Below are positions 11,301-28,500 of a stretch of DNA of 64,000 bases, piece by piece. The translations under genes were made by a program, and so were the position numbers. Source of the DNA: Casuarius casuarius (lineage: Eukaryota; Chordata; Aves; Casuariiformes; Casuariidae); contig PTFA01000193.1 in assembly GCA_003342895.1 (NCBI GenBank), positions 1,668,712-1,732,711 on the forward strand, in the 5' to 3' direction. The notes beneath the pieces were generated by a model, which saw nothing but the letters and a program-made list of their open reading frames with translations, was not told the DNA's origin and searched no databases. The number at the start of each line of letters is the position of its first letter. Position 1 is the stretch's first letter.

Positions 11301-11563
11301 GGGTGCGCCCAGCTCTGCCCTGCCCCGGGGACCGGGAAGCATCGTCCCCTCTGCAATGTCACGGTGCCTCTGCGGCCGCTCAAACGCTTTTAGGGCCGCT
11401 CGAGACGCGGCGTCCAGCCGCCCCGCGGGGCCGGCTGCCGGGTCCTGTGTGCCCCGCTCGGGAGCGAGGAGACGCGGGGACTTACCAGAGCCCAGACGGA
11501 GCCAAGGAGGCAGCAGCAGAGCAGGGATGCCACGATGCCTCCGGCGGGGCCCGACGCCCCCAT
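4970..11563 (-). CDS. PTH3R: Parathyroid hormone receptor 3 (class B GPCR), 13 coding exons
   Basis: Class B (secretin-family) GPCR of the PTH/PTHrP receptor group, signalling at the plasma membrane mainly through Gs. Minus-strand exons in transcript order: 11486-11563, 10374-10479, 9686-9796, 9097-9221, 8748-8842, 8238-8424, 7653-7806, 7406-7466, 6707-6773, 6381-6475, 5892-6033, 5742-5783, 4970-5332. They total 1626 nt (541 aa plus stop) and every phase joins. Residues 1-26 are a signal peptide. Residues 27-140 form the hormone-binding domain with six cysteines, DFNHKGHAYRYC and two N-glycosylation sequons (NKT, NYT). The seven-helix core carries [18 protein letters not shown] and [20 protein letters not shown]. 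The 120-residue tail starts VQAEIKK and ends ETML, a class I PDZ-type ligand. Assignment to PTH3R rather than PTH1R rests on the divergent tail and the MYL4/CDC27 neighbourhood, which I recall for chicken PTH3R. Two single N bases fall in exons (7789, 8321); the first is synonymous whatever the base. Confidence 0.88.
8238..8424 (-). CDS. PTH3R: PTH3R exon 6 (TM2 and first extracellular loop) with a GC donor
   Basis: Encodes [20 protein letters not shown] through [10 protein letters not shown] and the first extracellular loop. The preceding exon leaves AA and this exon supplies G. Sixty-two further codons end in HL, next to GCAAGT at 8232-8237 on the minus strand. Phase 0 joining to VGCKVAV of the next exon requires the GC dinucleotide as donor. 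An ambiguous base at 8321 affects the first position of one NCG codon. Confidence 0.85.
11486..11563 (-). CDS. PTH3R: PTH3R exon 1: start codon and signal peptide
   Basis: The ATG at 11561-11563 opens a 26-codon exon, MGASGPAGG followed by a hydrophobic, cysteine-containing core and SVWAL. It ends at a GTAAGT donor in phase 0. Splicing to 10374-10479 gives the [14 protein letters not shown] junction, matching the family's AL-VDADDV boundary. The start is chosen because it directly precedes the signal peptide, and longer frames upstream lie in CpG-island sequence. Confidence 0.85.
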
Positions 11564-14500
11564 GGTCCGGGCACACGGCTCGGCTCGAGCCCTCAGTGCC
11601 GGGGAGGTGGGTGAAGCAAAGCCGCGGCCTGGCAGCAGCCGTCCGGGCAGCCCCAAGTGCCTCCTGCGCGGGCCCAGGGGCTGCGGCACGAGCTGCTGCG
11701 CCCGGCGGGGCCGAGCATCCTCCGGGAGCCGGGTGCCGGCCCGGGATGCTGGGCGCCGATTCCGCAGGATTAGCGGGCACGGGGGTTTCTCCCGCTGCCG
11801 GCCGCGCTCCCGTCCAGGTGCTTCCCGCGGCTCCCGGAGCCTGTGCAAACACTGCGGCTCCTTGTTGCCGCTCAGCCAGCCCCGGCAGGGCTTTATCGGC
11901 TCAGCCCGAGGTGCTAAAATCCTGCTCGCTCGCGGCAGATTCCTCTTGTCTTTTCCGAAACTTCGCCCGCCGCCTCCTTTCCCAGCCGTCGCGGCATCCC
12001 GCAGCAGCGCCGCAGGTCGGGAGCAGCGGCTGAGCGCGGCACCCGGCTCTTATGCGCGATGCTGGAGAGGGGATGGCTTTCAGGCAGGTGCCACTTTAAC
12101 CCTTTTCCTGCTCTGGGGAGCGACGCGGATGCCGGAGGGATGTGCCGGGCTCAAGCCCGCTCCCCGCTAGAGCTGCACCTGGGTTTGCAAAGGGCTCTGG
12201 GTGCACGGCTGCATTTAACTGTCTGCTAAGGGGGGGTTAGCAGCGCTATTTACCCCCCAGCAGCTCTGGCAGGCAGGTCTCTTTCTCCAGGCAGGTTGTT
12301 ATTAGCAGGATGAGGCTGAAATTTGAGATTTTGCTACAGGCAGGCCTAAAACCCACCGAGAGCAGGCTCCCAGGCCACGAGACCCCCTCGCTGGTGTCGT
12401 CAAACCGGAGCCCCGGGGCCTCCCCGCCGGCCGGCCCGGCCAGGAGCCTCCGCCGCGGGAGGTTTCGGCTTCGGCTCGGTCCTTACGGCGAGCAAAGACG
12501 TATCAGGCAGTTGAGCACGGGGCAAACCTGCCCAGCGGCTCCCACTGGTCAGGTCGGACAGGAAAAGGAGCTGCCTGGTTCCCTCGCCCATCCCGGTGGG
12601 ATTGGGGCCTTCAGCAGCCCCCCAGCCCCATTTACCGTCCCGTCGCTGATACCGGCGGATTGGGCCATCACACAGACATTTCGGGCAGAAGGAGCGATAA
12701 AGAGTTAAATTGCAGGATTAGTGGTTTCTGCGGCGTCCGATTTGTGCTCGAGAGTTGAGGCGAGGTTGTTTCCCGAGGGGGGGTCGGTGTTCAACCTCGT
12801 GCCGCGGGGATGGCGACGCCGGGTTAGGGAGTGCTGGTGTCTGAGGGGGCGGCAGCGGAGGAGGGGGCAATTTGGTTCCCACTGCAGACAAAAATCTGGG
12901 TTTGCATTTAGCAAAAACGTTGTGCTTTTTGCTAAATTATTGGCTTCATTACCCAGAGATGGGGAAAGCGATTGCTCCGCTCGACACCCACCCAGCCCCG
13001 TCATTCAGCCCTCCCCAAATTCACGCGAGCAATCACGCGATGACGGCAGACAGCAAATTTCCGAGCTGTTTGCAGCTGCTCCCTGTTGCCGGATGAACCC
13101 CGCAACCCGGCCGCGCGGCGGGGGCTCGGGGCGCGGAGCTGCCCCGGCGAGACCCCTCTGCCCACGGGCAAGCGCATCGGCAAGCGGCTCGGTCCGGCGG
13201 GTGCCCCCGGGCTGATGTCCTGCCTCCCGAGAAGGGGGGTCCCCTCGGTCTCTTATTTATTTATACCCGGAGATCTCTCCTCAGCACTACAATTTGTGCT
13301 GGAATAAGACAAATATCACACGCACACACAAACACAAATGCAGCCGCAGCCCGCAGAGCCCTGCCGGCAGCAGGTACCTCGCCGCTCCCGTGCCAGCCCT
13401 ACGAGCATCCCGCGGGATCCTGTTCCACCCAGCGGCTCGTGCCCGTCTCTGCAGCACGACTGCAGCCCTCGCTGCCCAGCGAAACCAGCCCTGGCAGCGT
13501 CTCCACAGCAGGAACGAGCTCTGCAAGCCGAAGATGTTTTTGCCCGTTTATTACCGAAATCAGCTCTCGGACCCCAGTGCAGATATTTGCCTCACTGATC
13601 AGAAGTGGGATAAAGCAAAATATTTGGTTGGGTCGACAGAAATGCTCCCGTTTGGGAGCGACGGAGCTGCTTTAATGTCTGTGTATTAATTGTTGCTTCT
13701 CATAGGAGCCCGGCAGCTCCCAAGGGAGCTAGATTTCGGGTTAGCCAATTGCTATAATTACAATCACATTATTTGGAGGTTTGCTTTAGGTCCCAGCTCC
13801 AGGAGTTGTGTGATTTCCTAAAATGCTCTTTCTGTTTGGTTCTTTTTCTGTTTTCAGTGATTTTATAGCTCTCGAGCACTTTCAGAGCTGACCGGGACAT
13901 TCCCTGACCGCTCCAATGGCAGGAGACAACGCAAAAGAACTTCGGTCTTTTAAAATCTTGAGATTTCAGCCATTCTCTTGATTATTTTTCTTAACCAATT
14001 TCATGATTTAGTGGTCTTGTCCAAAGGTCTTAAAACAGACGGGAGAGGAGGGCGGAAGCAGCAGCCGGGGCGTCCCCCACCCGGAGCCGGCCCAGCTCCC
14101 GGCAGGGAGGCGAGGTGGAAGCCGAGGCCGGATCCGAAAGGAAACCCCCTCGCTGGGCTCGGGGCGCTGAGCACGAGGCCAAGGGGATCGTTCATAGAGG
14201 ACCAACTCCGTAAATCCGGGTCCGTAAAGGAATCCGCGGAATTCGCCCTTGCAGCCCTGCCTAAAAACAGCCCCGCTTTTCCCGGGGGTATCGCGGCAGG
14301 TTTCTCAGCCGCCGCGTTGCTATTTTCTCGCCGGGCACGCCGGGCCGCTAGCGTTTCGGTTTGCAATGATCCTTTAGCGAGCGGCCCCCGTGCAACCCAC
14401 CCGGCGCAGGTGCTGGGGGGGGCGGCCTCCCTCTCGCCCGGGGGGGCGGCCAGTGGCTTCCCTGCGCCGGGAGCTGATGACAATGGGCAATTGTCAAGTT

Positions 14501-14669
14501 GGGGCCCCTCTCGTCGGCGTTTTCTTCCTTTTATAGTAAGCAGCAGTTGCTGCAGCAGCTGGCCAGCCCCTCCGGGGGCTCGGGATATAAGGGAAGGAGC
14601 GGCTTTGCCTTTTGTCCCTCCCGTCGGTTGCCTCGCTGGGTCCCTGCACCTCCGCAAAGCGCCAGCGCG
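11564..14669. promoter_or_regulatory. Divergent intergenic region between PTH3R and MYL4
   Basis: About 3.1 kb separates the two start codons, transcribed away from each other. The PTH3R side (about 11.4-12.2 kb) is very GC- and CpG-rich, like a CpG-island promoter. The middle (13.6-14.0 kb) is AT-richer with no recognised gene. The MYL4 side carries a TATA-like element and muscle-type motifs listed separately. Long frames here, such as plus-strand frames over 11.2-12.1 kb, look like products of GC-rich composition. Confidence 0.6.
14527..14592 (+). promoter_or_regulatory. MYL4 proximal promoter: CArG-like, E-boxes, TATA-like element
   Basis: CCTTTTATAG at 14527-14536 is one base from a CArG box (SRF site). 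Two E-boxes follow, CAGTTG at 14544-14549 and CAGCTG at 14556-14561. TATAAG at 14586-14591 lies about 80 bp upstream of the ATG and could position transcription near 14615. Just upstream, GACAAT and ATTGTC at 14477-14495 form a small inverted repeat. The set fits a striated-muscle promoter, but none of these sites is proven by sequence. Confidence 0.5.
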
Positions 14670-20927
<6,258 letters not shown>

Positions 20928-21644
20928 AACAAGGAACTTCAGGTGAGTCAGGGTCTCCCACTGTTTATGCTGAAATCAGTAATACTGGCTCTAACTGCCA
21001 GGGACAGAGAACCCAAAACCTAACCCTATTCCACCCTATGCAGTGGAAGAATACTACAGTAATAACCCCAGCTCTGAAAGCCCAATGAGTCCATGATAAT
21101 GAGCTGCATTTGTAGATCATGCGATTTGAAATGTATCCTGACAGCATCAGCCCCATGACGGTCAGTCGTGGTGGAGGAAGCACGGCCATCCTCTGATGGG
21201 AAAGAAAGAGGTTTCTGTGTTTCACAGTGATACATTTCCTAATCCACCTGGAGATAAGGTTGTCATCAAACGGACACCAGTTAAATATTTTTAAACCTGC
21301 AGAAACAGATGACTTGATGCTAAGACAACATTAAGAACTGAATAAGGAAGGTTCTGAGCTTTGTGCCAATACTTAAGAAATGTCAAAACTCCTGTTAGCA
21401 TTAACATCAGAAAGAATACATCAAACGTACCATTTATGCTTGTTAACCTTTTTGCATTCCTCTAAGTGTGCACGAGGAAAACAGAGAAACAGGTTTCTTT
21501 TAGTGTAAACTATTCCTTTGAAATCTAGTCAATTTGAAAGAAAATCCAAATTAACAAGAACTGTCCCAGCTGTCCCCAGTCTCCCCTGCCAGTTTCTTAG
21601 GGTTTCATTATCTTTCTTTTCTTAAACATTTTTCCTCTCCTCAG

Positions 21645-21661
21645 CTGTGTGAAAGGCAGCA

Positions 21662-21692
<31 letters not shown>

Positions 21693-21760
21693 GAAAAAAG
21701 AAAAAACTGACCTTCAGATACTGTTAAATACACAGATTAAACATTTAAAAATCTCTCTTT
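21645..21760 (+). other. Candidate 3'UTR terminal exon of MYL4
   Basis: The donor at 20943 needs a downstream acceptor. A long pyrimidine tract ending CCTCTCCTCAG at 21634-21644 is the best match. An ATTAAA poly(A) variant sits at 21736-21741. The exon would include a run of 28 A residues (21665-21692), which is unusual. This is an inference from splice-site quality and spacing only. Confidence 0.35.
21665..21692 (+). repeat. A28 homopolymer
   Basis: Twenty-eight consecutive A residues followed by two further A6 runs separated by single G. It may be a simple repeat or the tail of an old retroposed sequence. No canonical poly(A) signal lies just upstream. Confidence 0.9.
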
Positions 21761-24700
21761 TCCTCTACAAATCTCTTTAAACATCAGAAGGTTAAAACAG
21801 AGGCAGGCAGAAGTCTGAACTTTGAATATTCAGCACTCTTCTTATCTTGCTTTTAATCCGTTTCTCTCTGGTGCCTGTTCATCAGCTCAGCCGTGTAAGT
21901 GTCTAAGTGGCAAGTGCTGCCAGGGAGGTTTAACTCCACAAAAAACTATTTGCACGAAGCACTTTTTTAATGGCATGGAAGGATGGCTATTGACATTTTG
22001 GGTTCATCTGAGAAACAGCTCTGTCATTTCAAAGATTCATTGCATTAAGCCCTCTCATTCTCGTGTCCCAGGTTTTTGGAAGTGTTTGAATCCACCTGAG
22101 CAACACGAACAGCGGGATTCCTCCGTCTGTATCCCTTCCTCCCCGGATGGCCTGAGTCTGCAGTGGTGTTTCACAAGCCGCAGCGAGGAGTTAGCTTCCA
22201 TACCCGTGTGCCTCAGCCTCAGTATCTAAAGGGATATACATCTGACCCTTGGTTTTAAACCTTAAATTATTCTTTTGAGTTTTTTCCTGTGACATTTGGC
22301 TCATTAAATTTCATTCCCTCCCCTCTTAAGTTATCTGTGTTTTGGCTTTGGACTAGTCAGTGAAGCGTTAGATGGAGGAGATCAGGGCCACTAGTGATCA
22401 GACATGACAAGATGCTTCCATGGAAAGGGAAACAAGGCTGGTTTTATGACTCCCCTGTGCAAGAGGGAGGAGTTCAAACTTGGGGGCGATGGTCTTTATT
22501 CATCACCCCACCCTCAAGGTGGGCCAGGAGCTGGGCTGCAGTTTGGGCATGTCTCACTGCTCGATCTAGGTAGACTTTGGTAGAGCAAAGAAGGCATGAG
22601 GGACAGGCCGCATCCACAGACCCTCTGTTCACGGGCACTCACCCGCTCTCCATCCCTGAAAGGCGCAGCCAAGTTTGCAGTGGAGGTACTACCTTTTCTG
22701 AGTCCAACTAATATCACTGAAAAAAATCATCGAGATTTTTGGTACCTGCTGAAGTACCTCTTGAAACTCTTGAGCTAGGAAAAGATACCAGGGCTTTCTC
22801 AGGTGTGTAGCCCATCCAACCTACAACAACTTGTGTAAAAGCTGCATGCATATTGCTTACGTCAAAAAATTACACGTAGAGCACGAGGGCTTGTGCAATG
22901 CAAGCTGGTGGCTCTCTCCCTCTACCTCCCTGCAAAAGATCACTGTATCATCACAGAAGTGGTAAATAATTCATGACAGATAACTCAGCCCTCCTCTCAG
23001 CAGAGCGCCTGGGAGTACATAATGCTTTTCTTTGATTTGTCCTTTATCCAAATGTCCTTGCTCTGTGCCTTATGACTAGAAATTTAAAATATTTTGCTTC
23101 AGTGGGATTGACTTCAGTTGCCACTTGCTCATTTCTGTTCAGTGACTGGGTAACAGCTGCTTTTAATTCCCACTGCTTGATATGAATGCTTATAAGAAGC
23201 AACATGAGCTGTTTGTAGATGCAAGATTAGCTTTTAGCTTCTGTGCCTGTGGTATTTCTATAGCTTCCATTAGCGGGTATCTGGGCATCTCACATCTTTA
23301 ATGTATTATCTGTGTTTTAACCTGTCAAAGGACCACAGTGACAGGATGAGAGAGGACGCTGTGTCTGCCCTTGCCACCACCTCTGTGGCATTGGCTCCAG
23401 CAGAGGAACATGCTGTTACAGATAGGAACCGAGCAGTGGGGAGGCAGAGGGACCTGCCCCAACCTGCAGAGAAAATCCATAGCAGAGACTGGGGGCCCTG
23501 CGAGCTGCGATATTCTTGCCCTGGCAAGTCAAGAAGCTGCACTCTCACTCCCGTATGCAAAGTGTAAGCTTTGCGTTTCAGTCTCCAGCTTCTGTGCAGA
23601 CTGGAATGACATTGTAAATTAAAACCAGAGAGATTCTTGCAAAGAGACAGGCAGAAAGAGAGCAGCGGGGAAAGAGCGAGAACTAGAGAAAGTACATGAG
23701 TGCTGTGAAATCCAGCCTTTGAATTACCCTTGGAGACACAGACAGCCACCCATCCCTTTGGGGACCTGTTCTGTCTGTTTAGGATAAAGCAGGGCTGATT
23801 TATACAAAAACGGGTTGGAATGATGCATTTAGCACGTGTAGCTGAAACCTATGCGCTTTCGTGCCCTGCCACCTCCGTTGGTCAAAATCAGCCCTGGGTA
23901 CGAGTCCTTGCCGTGGAGCGCTGAGAGGCAGAGGGAAGAGGAGGGTGGATCCACCCCCTAGGCCGGGCTGTTGGTGTCATCTTCATGTGCTTGGCCATTT
24001 GGGCGTCCTGATGGGCAGGACACAACTGCTAAGCAAAGCTGTCCTGAAGATACCATCCGCCAGCCCTGCTTGTCCCGCTGCCCAAGGTACGTTGGCTGCC
24101 CCACCGCCTGCCTCTGCCACCGAAAAAGCCCTATGAGCTGGCAGTTTTGGCCTCACGGGCATTTATAAAAAGCATCTGTGGACACCCGCGAGCATCCCCG
24201 CATGCAGAGCAACACGTCAGGGCCGGAGGAATCTAAACACGCCGCGACGTCCCAAGACCACAGTCAACGCTGTGGCCTTTTATAGTCCGGATGCTTCGCT
24301 CCGAGTCCAGGGGACTCCGAGGAGAGGTAAAAATAACCCCCCAGCCCAAGGAGAGCCTGCGGCCCTATCTCCTCCGCCTGCGATAAGACGGAGACTCGTA
24401 CCAAAGATGGTCTGGGTTTCGGGGCAGTCAGCGCCGTGAAATGAAGAGACGGACGGAGCCAGCGCTCGTGCCGAGGGGTTATCAGCGGCTCAGGGCAGGG
24501 CAGCGAGGCCGAGATGAGGCCGAAGACGGGCCGCGCTGCTTGAAAGGAGCCCTAAGCTGCACGTTCGCCACCGCCGGCACCGTCAGCACGAGGCCAAAGG
24601 CCGCTCGGGAAGGCAGATACCCCACGGGATCACATTGGCTGCGCCAAGATTTTGGGAGCCCGGGCGAAATGGCTCAAGGCGCCCTGGCCGTCAGCCAGGT

Positions 24701-24879
24701 CTCCATGTCGGGGGGAAGCGCTGCTCCGCGTCCCGTTTTGCTATGCAGGTCAGGGAGCAAAGCAGGCTTTGCCTGTCGCTGCCAGGCTGCCCACACCCCG
24801 AAAGCAAACACCTGCAGATTTACCCGAGCGATTACGGACTTGTAAATACGCTGTTGGGGGCGGCCTGGGCTACGGGCGC
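21761..24879. other. Intergenic region between MYL4 and CDC27
   Basis: About 3 kb without a recognisable exon. The left two thirds are of average composition. From about 24.1 kb it becomes GC-rich, leading into the CDC27 CpG island. TATAAAAAGC near 24164 and a second CCTTTTATAG at 24276-24285 (the same 10-mer as in the MYL4 promoter) are noted, but no coding start follows them. No transposon family was recognised. Confidence 0.55.
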
Positions 24880-25507
24880 CTGGGGGGCCGGGACCGCGCA
24901 GCCTCCCCCTGCACGGGCGGGAGCGGGGCTGAGCACCCGCGCCGGGCGCCGAGGGGCTGCCCGACTGGTCTGAAGGCAGGTTTTTATTTAATTTAACCTC
25001 GCGGGCGCTGCGGGCCTGGGGCAGCCCCCAGCTCGGCTCGGAGGGAGGCAACCGAGCGGGTCGCACCCGCCTCCCGGGTCGCACCCGCCTCTTGCGGGCG
25101 GGCGGCCCCGCCGCGCCTCAGCGCCCGCTGCCTGCGGCCGCCCCGCCCCGCCGCTCGGCAATCTCCGGCCGCGCTCGGGTGTTTCCGGCGGCTCGGGCGC
25201 TTCCGCCTCGCTGACGAGCGGGGCTTTCCCAGCTGTTTTCCGTCAGCGCTCGGCTCTTTCCGCCGCGCGCTTCGGGTGTTTCCGCCGGCGCGTTCGGGTG
25301 TTTCCGCCGGCGCGTTCGGGCGGACTCGGGCGCTTGGCCGGCCTCGTTCCTTCCCTCCCCGCCGCCTGCCCCGGTAACGGTCGCTGGGAGTTTAAATGAG
25401 CAGCGGCCGGGCCGCGCCGCGCCGCCGCCGGGACGCGCACTGAGGCGGGGCCGCGGCCGCCGCGCTCCGGGCTCGGCGAGGAGGAGGCGGAGGTCGGGGG
25501 GAGCAGG
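24880..25507 (+). promoter_or_regulatory. CDC27 CpG-island promoter and 5'UTR
   Basis: Very GC- and CpG-rich sequence that continues through exon 1 into intron 1 to about 25.96 kb. There is no TATA box near the start, consistent with a housekeeping promoter. It contains near-exact 22-bp repeats listed separately. One ambiguous base lies at 25697 just inside intron 1. Long open frames on both strands across the island follow from base composition. Confidence 0.75.
25266..25320 (+). repeat. 22-bp tandem repeats in the CDC27 promoter
   Basis: Two adjacent copies of a 22-bp unit (TTCGGGTGTTTCCGCCGGCG plus CG) and the start of a third. Related, more diverged copies lie at about 25165-25200. Each unit holds TTTCCGCC, whose complement contains GGAAA, an ETS-like core. 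Confidence 0.8.
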
Positions 25508-28500
25508 ATGACGGTGCTGCAGGAACCCGTCCAGGTACCGACCCCTGGGCGGCACGGGCTCGGGCTCGCCGCCGCGCTCAGGCCCGAAGGCCCGGCCCGG
25601 CCTGGCCTAGCGGGGGGAGCCGGTCCCGCCGCGGCGCTCCGCAGCCCGCTCGCCGCGGGGGCCTCGCCGCCGCCGGGCCCTCTCCTGCGGCGGGGANCCC
25701 CGCTGCCCTCGGCCCGCTCCGGGCCCCGGGCTGCCCCTCCGCCGCCGGCGGTGGGAGCGGGGCCCGGCCCGCGGGGCGCCCCGGCGACCCTCCGCTGCCG
25801 GCCCGGGCGCCTCTGCCCTGCCGGCTGGGACCCTCCAGCCCCGGCGGGGCCTCCTCTGCGCTCCGTGCGTCCCCCGGGACGGGCTTCCCCCGCCCCGAGG
25901 GGGTGCTCGGCCTGCCCGGGGGGAGTCGGCCTGCCCGCGGGAGGTGTCGGGCTCCCGCAGCGCCGCAGCCGAGTCCGCTTCCAGAAAAGGCCCTTCTGCT
26001 CCCCCCGCCCCTCAGATCCCCTGGGAGACCTGTTGATTCCGCTCTCTCCATCTCGCTTACCTGTCTGCATTTGCTGCCGTCCCACTTCTGAATGCTCACG
26101 GTGCGCTCGGCTCTGTACGTGTCGTGCGAGTGAAGGACGTTCCTGATTTCCCAAGGAGTTGGTATCTTCAGACTGATAAGAGACCTAGAAGAGAAAATAA
26201 TGCAAATGTCATCGTTTCCCTACCACATTTTTAGTCTGATTGCAGTTCTCCTGATGGACTTCCCAGTCTTGTTTTTAGTCTTCCCATCCAAAACACAGGA
26301 TTCACTGACTAAGGAAGCTGCTTCCTCTTTCCACCTTTCCTATATGCACATCACTTTAACCAGCCTTTCTATAATTTTCTATTAACCACTCCTCTTTTTT
26401 GTGCTTCCATTTTTTTTATTTTTGGCTTTTTTAACACTTTTTTTTCCCCTTGATATGTTAAAAACCTCTTACTGTGTTTTGCTAGTATAGGAAATGTGTA
26501 ATGTCATGAACATAGTGAAATCATTGCTTTTGGCTCTCCTCTCTTCCTTTAATGAGAAGATGAGGAAGAAGAAAGATTTCCTCTGTGGAAGAGCACCCTG
26601 CTGCCTTGATCCTGTCTGTGCAAGATGGTGGCAGTGATGGCACTGCCACTGCTGCAGACCAGGGGTTTGTGTCCTTGGTGCTGTTGTTCTGTTGTCCACT
26701 CTAAGAGCAGCAGCCAGTGGGGTGCTGGAAATGCTTTCAGCCACCTCATCGCTCTTCTGCAGTTGCACTCAAGCCACTGCTGTTGTGCTGGAGCTGGACG
26801 GTTGTTTCACAACAGTTGGGTATTCTAGGAAAACATGGGATTACAATAGAAAAGGAAGCAAGAATGCACATTTTGGAGGGAATGACAGGAAACAATATTC
26901 AATGTTTCCAATACTGTGCTAATTAGACTAACCAAGTGGAAAATCATTTGTTATTCTGAGACTTCCCTGACAGAAATGCGCAGTCTTATTTTCTTCTAGA
27001 AATGTAAAGACCTATCTGATAACATTCTCCATACTCGGACTCTTACCAACTTGAATATGTTTTGATGGGGCTTTGCTGCATTGAATATATCCATTTTGAC
27101 TTCATCTGCTTTGAAATGCCGAATAGTTCTTTAGTCAGTGGTTCTACTGCTGTCTGCCTTGCTGCTATTCTATACGTACAGCAATACTAGTAAGTTCAGG
27201 CTGTGGCCTTGGTTCCACTTTCAGTGGCAGGGAAGGAAGCAGAGCACCCTCCAAAACGAAGTCAGCGTTTGAGTTCAACCCACGTTCTGACTGTGCTCGA
27301 GTGAATTGTTGATCCTAAACGTGCTTGCTCCTGTTCTCCCCCCTGCCCCCAGCAGAGGTTTTTGTTTAGTTATTTGTTTCCCCATTCTCTTCTGGTGGCT
27401 TGACAGAAGCCTGGCTGCCTTGGTCACCTGTAGTCTTGGACTGCTGCATTACAGCAGCTTTCCAAAGCAGCTCATGTTTGTTTCGTTACTCATGTAACGT
27501 GTCCAGTGATCGGTCTCCATTTTGCAGGACGCATTTAGATTAAGTCAGTTGTATTTTTGAGTTCCCATTTTAGCAAGTACTTATCTCTGGTTTTCTGTTT
27601 TTGTGTGTTTTAACAATACTCTTATAAAAGTTGACAGTACTTCTCATTTTTTGTCCTTGCACAGATTTCTCCTGTCTAGTTGTCTGTTCTCTCCCAGGCT
27701 TGCAGCTGTCTATGGGGTTTGTCATTCCAAAAAACCTGTCATCTTTACAGCTGTGATATGCAAAGCGTGACAGATAAATAATGTAATCTGTGTGTATATT
27801 GCCCTATAAATATTGTTCCTGAATGAAGTTCCTGTCCTGAAAAGTTTCCAGTTCACTGGTTAGACCACATGCACACACACACATGCACGTGCGCACACAC
27901 CCTTAATACGAATAAAAGTGCCAGAATTTCAGTAGAGAACAGACCTCTACTGTACTTCCTGATGTGGTCAATTAAAACTCTTCAGCTCAAACATAAAGCC
28001 ATTTATCCCATGTGCTGAGAAACAGATTAGATGCCTCTTAAAATATTTCTGAAAAACATCCTGAAAACGAATGCTTTTCTTGGGCTTTAACTGTTCAAGG
28101 TAATCATCTGCCGTGATCCACTTGAGCGATGCTTGAACTCCAAGGCTGTGGTGTTGTTATGGTTGTAAGCACACTGTCAGTATATCAGTGCTCAGTTATA
28201 TAATGGACAGACTTTCCATAACTAGTAAATGCAGCAAGGATTGCCACTGAAAGCTCTCTCCTCCCCTCTGCCCACCCTGAGCAAGTCTTAAATTGTGGTA
28301 GGAAGTGATTGCTGGGCATGTTAATAGGCTGTAAAGCTTTGAACATAGTTTCCAAGGTCATGTAACTGTCAGAAGAGAACCCCAATCTTTTAAGAGAGAT
28401 CTTGGATTTAGCTGCAAAGTGACACTTGGACAATGCACAGGATTTTCTGGATAGAAGATGGACCTGTCTAGATAGGCTTTTGTTTTCTTGCTTTTCTCTC

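Noticed and set aside
11170..12033. 287-codon plus-strand frame upstream of PTH3R
   Set aside because: It lies antisense to PTH3R exon 1 and its CpG-island promoter, with low-complexity Ala/Gly/Arg/Ser content and no motif.
25243..26154. 303-codon minus-strand frame and 212-codon plus frame at the CDC27 island
   Set aside because: Both cross the CDC27 promoter, exon 1 and intron 1. The plus frame is CDC27 exon 1 read through a clear GTACCG donor, so it is not a separate gene.
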